64,000 nt of DNA. Source: Actinoallomurus iriomotensis (GTDB taxonomy: Bacteria > Actinomycetota > Actinomycetes > Streptosporangiales > Streptosporangiaceae). Positions within the stretch are counted from its first letter, which is position 1. Every line of letters starts with the position of its first letter. The DNA lies in the NCBI RefSeq assembly GCF_030269445.1, contig NZ_BSTJ01000012.1, positions 310,001 to 374,000 of the forward strand, read 5' to 3'. The position numbers and the translations under genes were made by a program. This document shows positions 63,428 through 64,000 of this stretch, in pieces. Below the pieces are notes generated by a model. The model searched no databases, was not told the origin of the DNA, and saw only the letters and a program-made list of their open reading frames with translations.

Positions 63428-64000
63428 ATGGTCGACACCCATCTGGCGAGCCTGAGCAACCAGCTGATGCTCGGTGCCGTGCTGGTCTACGTCGTGACCA
63501 TGGTCGCGTACGCCGGTGAGCTCGCGTTCGCGCGGCGCCGGGCCGACGCCGAGGTGCCCGCCGACCGCCCGCGCGTGCTGGTCGGGGCGGGCGGACCGGA
63601 GACCGACGAGGCCGCCGAGACCGACGACGCCGAGACCACCGAGGCCGAGGCCGAGGAGACAGACGAGCCCGCGAGCGGGCGGCGCCAGCTCGACTGGGGC
63701 CGGTTCGCCATCCTCATGAACGTCGTCGGCTGGGGCCTGCACGGCGCGGAGATCGTCACGCGGGGCATGGCGGCGGACCGGGTGCCCTGGGGCAACATGT
63801 ACGAGTTCGTGTCCGCGATCTCGTTCGCCGCAGTCACCGTCTACCTCGTGATGCTCTGGCGCTACAAGGTCAACTGGCTGGGCCCGTTCCTCATGGTCGC
63901 CGTCGTGATCGCGCTCGGCATCGCCACGATCTGGCTCTACAACGACCCGGGTCCGCTCCGGCCGGCCCTGCACTCGTACTGGATCGCCATCCACGTGACC
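63428..64000 (+). CDS. ccsB: Cytochrome c biogenesis protein CcsB/CcsA, partial
   Basis: The first 191 codons of the other System II subunit; the gene continues past the right edge. MVDTHLASLSNQLMLGAVLVYVVTMVAYAGELAF is the first helix. An acidic loop (about residues 50-82, many Glu/Asp/Thr) follows, then NVVGWGLHGAEIVTRG and PWGNMYEFVSAISF, and LHSYWIAIHV at the edge. The catalytic WGxxWxWD loop lies beyond the window. Together with ResB it transports and attaches heme to apocytochrome c. It starts 5 bp after the resB stop. Confidence 0.95.
   Translation, partial: MVDTHLASLSNQLMLGAVLVYVVTMVAYAGELAFARRRADAEVPADRPRVLVGAGGPETDEAAETDDAETTEAEAEETDEPASGRRQLDWGRFAILMNVVGWGLHGAEIVTRGMAADRVPWGNMYEFVSAISFAAVTVYLVMLWRYKVNWLGPFLMVAVVIALGIATIWLYNDPGPLRPALHSYWIAIHVT

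Overview
The window is chromosomal DNA from a high-GC filamentous actinomycete. Lsr2, ClpC, a BldN-type sigma factor, Rex, bS22 and the glutamyl-tRNA heme pathway point to Actinomycetota. Two ECF sigma/CU044_5270-type cassettes and BldN suggest a sporulating family such as Thermomonosporaceae or another Streptosporangiales lineage; the family-level placement is inference.

Layout. 1-9.4 kb is a conserved housekeeping block: a 47-residue membrane peptide, lsr2, clpC, a DUF2306 membrane protein, mutY, a hemerythrin, disA and radA. As I recall, M. tuberculosis keeps these near Rv3585-Rv3597c. 9.5-13 kb holds a secreted SGNH hydrolase, a divergent MarR/PEBP pair with twin operators, a methyltransferase and a sugar-phosphate isomerase. 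13-30 kb is the second conserved block (compare Rv0498-Rv0502): proline dehydrogenase, proC, an HTH protein, bS22, an epimerase and an acyltransferase. It is interrupted by a large secreted subtilase, trpS with an attenuator leader, an HSL-type hydrolase, a FadR/MFS pair and ECF cassette 1.

30-43 kb is accessory: an SDR/hydrolase/MarR operon, a decayed FAD monooxygenase with a truncated regulator, a secreted beta-helix plus GH95-like operon with a beta-helix remnant downstream, a VOC gene between 20-bp direct repeats, ECF cassette 2 ending in an L,D-transpeptidase, and an aldo/keto reductase. 43-55.3 kb returns to the conserved core: SerB-like phosphatase, bldN, an unusual membrane/GYD-repeat/ABM/Gly-rich protein, a glutaredoxin-like protein, then rex-hemA-hemC-hemD-hemB-(Prim-Pol-like)-hemL. 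55.3-59.7 kb is accessory again: another decayed monooxygenase, then an LLM oxidoreductase/dapA-like/EamA operon with a divergent LysR. 59.8-64 kb is phosphoglycerate mutase-like, TlpA, CcdA, ResB and the start of CcsB (System II cytochrome c maturation), running off the right edge.

The heme genes make the cofactor that the Ccs proteins attach to apocytochromes, and Rex links the heme genes to NADH/NAD redox state. Proline catabolism and synthesis genes lie close together. The trpS leader is a complete ribosome-mediated attenuator on paper. The least familiar item is the 583-residue membrane protein at 45.1-46.8 kb. No rRNA, tRNA, CRISPR array or intact insertion sequence was seen.
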